A stretch of DNA of 64,000 bases from Caldilineaceae bacterium (GTDB taxonomy: Bacteria; Chloroflexota; Anaerolineae; Caldilineales; Caldilineaceae). Below are positions 63,411 to 64,000 of this stretch, piece by piece (the first letter of the stretch is position 1; each line of letters starts with the position of its first letter). The DNA is taken from contig JAJDTL010000004.1 in the NCBI GenBank assembly GCA_022827195.1, positions 1 to 64,000 of the forward strand, in the 5' to 3' direction. The position numbers and the translations under genes are program-made. Under the pieces are notes generated by a model. That model was not told the DNA's origin. It was given only the letters and a program-made list of their open reading frames with translations, and made no database searches.

Positions 63411-63600
63411 TCACATTAGTCCGGCAAGCGCGGGGACACGGTCGGCAGGCAAGAGGGCCTCAGGCGAATTCAGCGCAACCCGAAACTTGTAGGCCGCCGT
63501 GTGTTGCCGCCGTTTCTGGACCATCGTACTGCCCCTCCACAGGCTTGGTGAACTGCTCCATAATACACCCTGGCTTGTGGTCCAGTTTTTGGGGCCAAGC
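63411..63600 (-). mobile_element. IS3-family insertion sequence end
   Basis: A short frame from the ATG at 63524 gives MVQKRRQHTAAYKFRVAL, the start of IS3-type OrfA, after GGAGGGG. It then loses similarity within 20 residues (NSPEALLPADRV). At the outer side, TGGTCCAGTTTTTGGGGCC (63578-63596) matches an IS3-type terminal inverted repeat. Only the left end of the element survives. Confidence 0.75.
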
Positions 63601-63611
63601 TTAGAGTGCAA

Positions 63612-64000
63612 TCAAACCCAGTTCGGATCTGTTTCCAACTTTCGCATGAAGTAATCAAATGAAACGTTCTTAGAGCGCGCCGTCTCGCACTCATAAGACT
63701 TCAGGATTTCCTTCATAAAGTCAATCCGCGATTCAAATCCGCATGGCATAATGTTGTCGAAGATTTGTTTCGTAACGTGATCCGTGGTGGCGAAGTACTG
63801 GGAAATGCCCAAGTAATTGCTCTTCTCCTCGTTGAGGCCGGCGAGATACCAAGCTTCAATCATAGCGCAGACAATGAGCATTCGGTCTTTGGTGACATGC
63901 TTGAATTTATTGGAGAGAGCCCCTTTCTTTTCGGTTGCGCAAGGATGACTGTCCAAGTCCGCTACAAGAAGATAGTTTGCCAATCCATCTGCCTGAAGTC
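63612..64000 (-). CDS. Partial gene, hypothetical TOPRIM/DUF4276-like protein
   Basis: The frame is open at the window edge, so the N-terminus lies outside. The visible 129 residues (with NYLLVADLDSHPC near the start, DRMLIVCAMIEAWYLAGLNE, then YFATTDHVTKQIFDNIMPCG, FESRIDFMKEILKSYECETA and FDYFMRKLETDPNWV) resemble small proteins with a conserved D-x-D and EAWYLA motif, which often lie beside AAA ATPases in defence loci. GC content is low compared with the rest. The identification is tentative. Confidence 0.5.
   Translation of the reverse strand, partial: LQADGLANYLLVADLDSHPCATEKKGALSNKFKHVTKDRMLIVCAMIEAWYLAGLNEEKSNYLGISQYFATTDHVTKQIFDNIMPCGFESRIDFMKEILKSYECETARSKNVSFDYFMRKLETDPNWV

Overview
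The window looks like a GC-rich chromosomal segment of a Chloroflexota bacterium, probably of the Anaerolineae/Caldilineae type. This is inferred from gene content: a thrS then infC-rpmI-rplT block, an F420 ligase (cofE), a YqeB-type selenium-dependent molybdenum hydroxylase gene, Cache and LysM surface proteins, DUF1801/VOC clusters, and short GGTCAGTTGCC-type intergenic repeats. No rRNA, CRISPR array, prophage or replication origin was seen. There are five tRNAs: Val-GAC, Lys-TTT, Arg-CCG, Ala-GGC and Ala-CGC.

Layout. 0.7-9.3 kb is core: tRNA-Val, a triple-Cache lipoprotein, an M20 peptidase, a threonyl-tRNA synthetase without TGS domain, infC (apparently started at AUU), rpmI, rplT, a SpoU-type RNA methyltransferase, a membrane-anchored HhH-like protein and tRNA-Lys. 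9.4-11.7 kb holds two paralogous PD-(D/E)XK nuclease-like genes of lower GC, one with an intact and one with a degenerate active site. 11.9-26.2 kb is metabolic: SDR, GH4 glycosidase, PhyH-like dioxygenase, AIM24 protein, a higBA locus with frameshifted toxin, leucyl aminopeptidase, aminotransferase, cofE, yqeB, tsaC and two glycosyltransferases. 26.5-33.9 kb has TIM-barrel glycosidase-like proteins, a MetE-like protein and a sugar-type solute-binding lipoprotein. 34.3-40.2 kb has a MoxR/DUF58 pair, a LacI regulator, RNase PH and a TA locus whose VapC toxin has lost its centre.

40.9-45.2 kb contains two related SH3b-protein units carrying in-frame stop codons, an MmyB-like regulator, and a Phd antitoxin followed by a truncated PIN toxin joined to a dead Uma2 gene. 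45.3-50.7 kb has a phosphotransferase, RNase HI, two tandem branched-chain-amino-acid-type binding lipoproteins and a pore-only ion channel that seems to have lost its voltage sensor. 51-55.6 kb is a stress/accessory cluster of DUF1801, VOC and DUF899 genes with a large GTTGCCGGTGG-type repeat block. 56-59.4 kb has a secreted LysM/PA14 protein whose LysM domains are each split by a roughly 110-residue insert, and a duplicated lipoprotein with a likely CUG start. 59.7-64 kb is a scarred region (doc pseudogene, IS5-like and IS3-like remnants, DinB pseudogene) surrounding an intact class II FBPase plus class I aldolase pair.

The strongest recurring theme is toxin decay: four toxin genes are broken by different lesions, while three of the neighbouring antitoxins remain intact and keep good start signals. 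The most unusual proteins are the interrupted-LysM protein, the pore-only channel and the nuclease pair.
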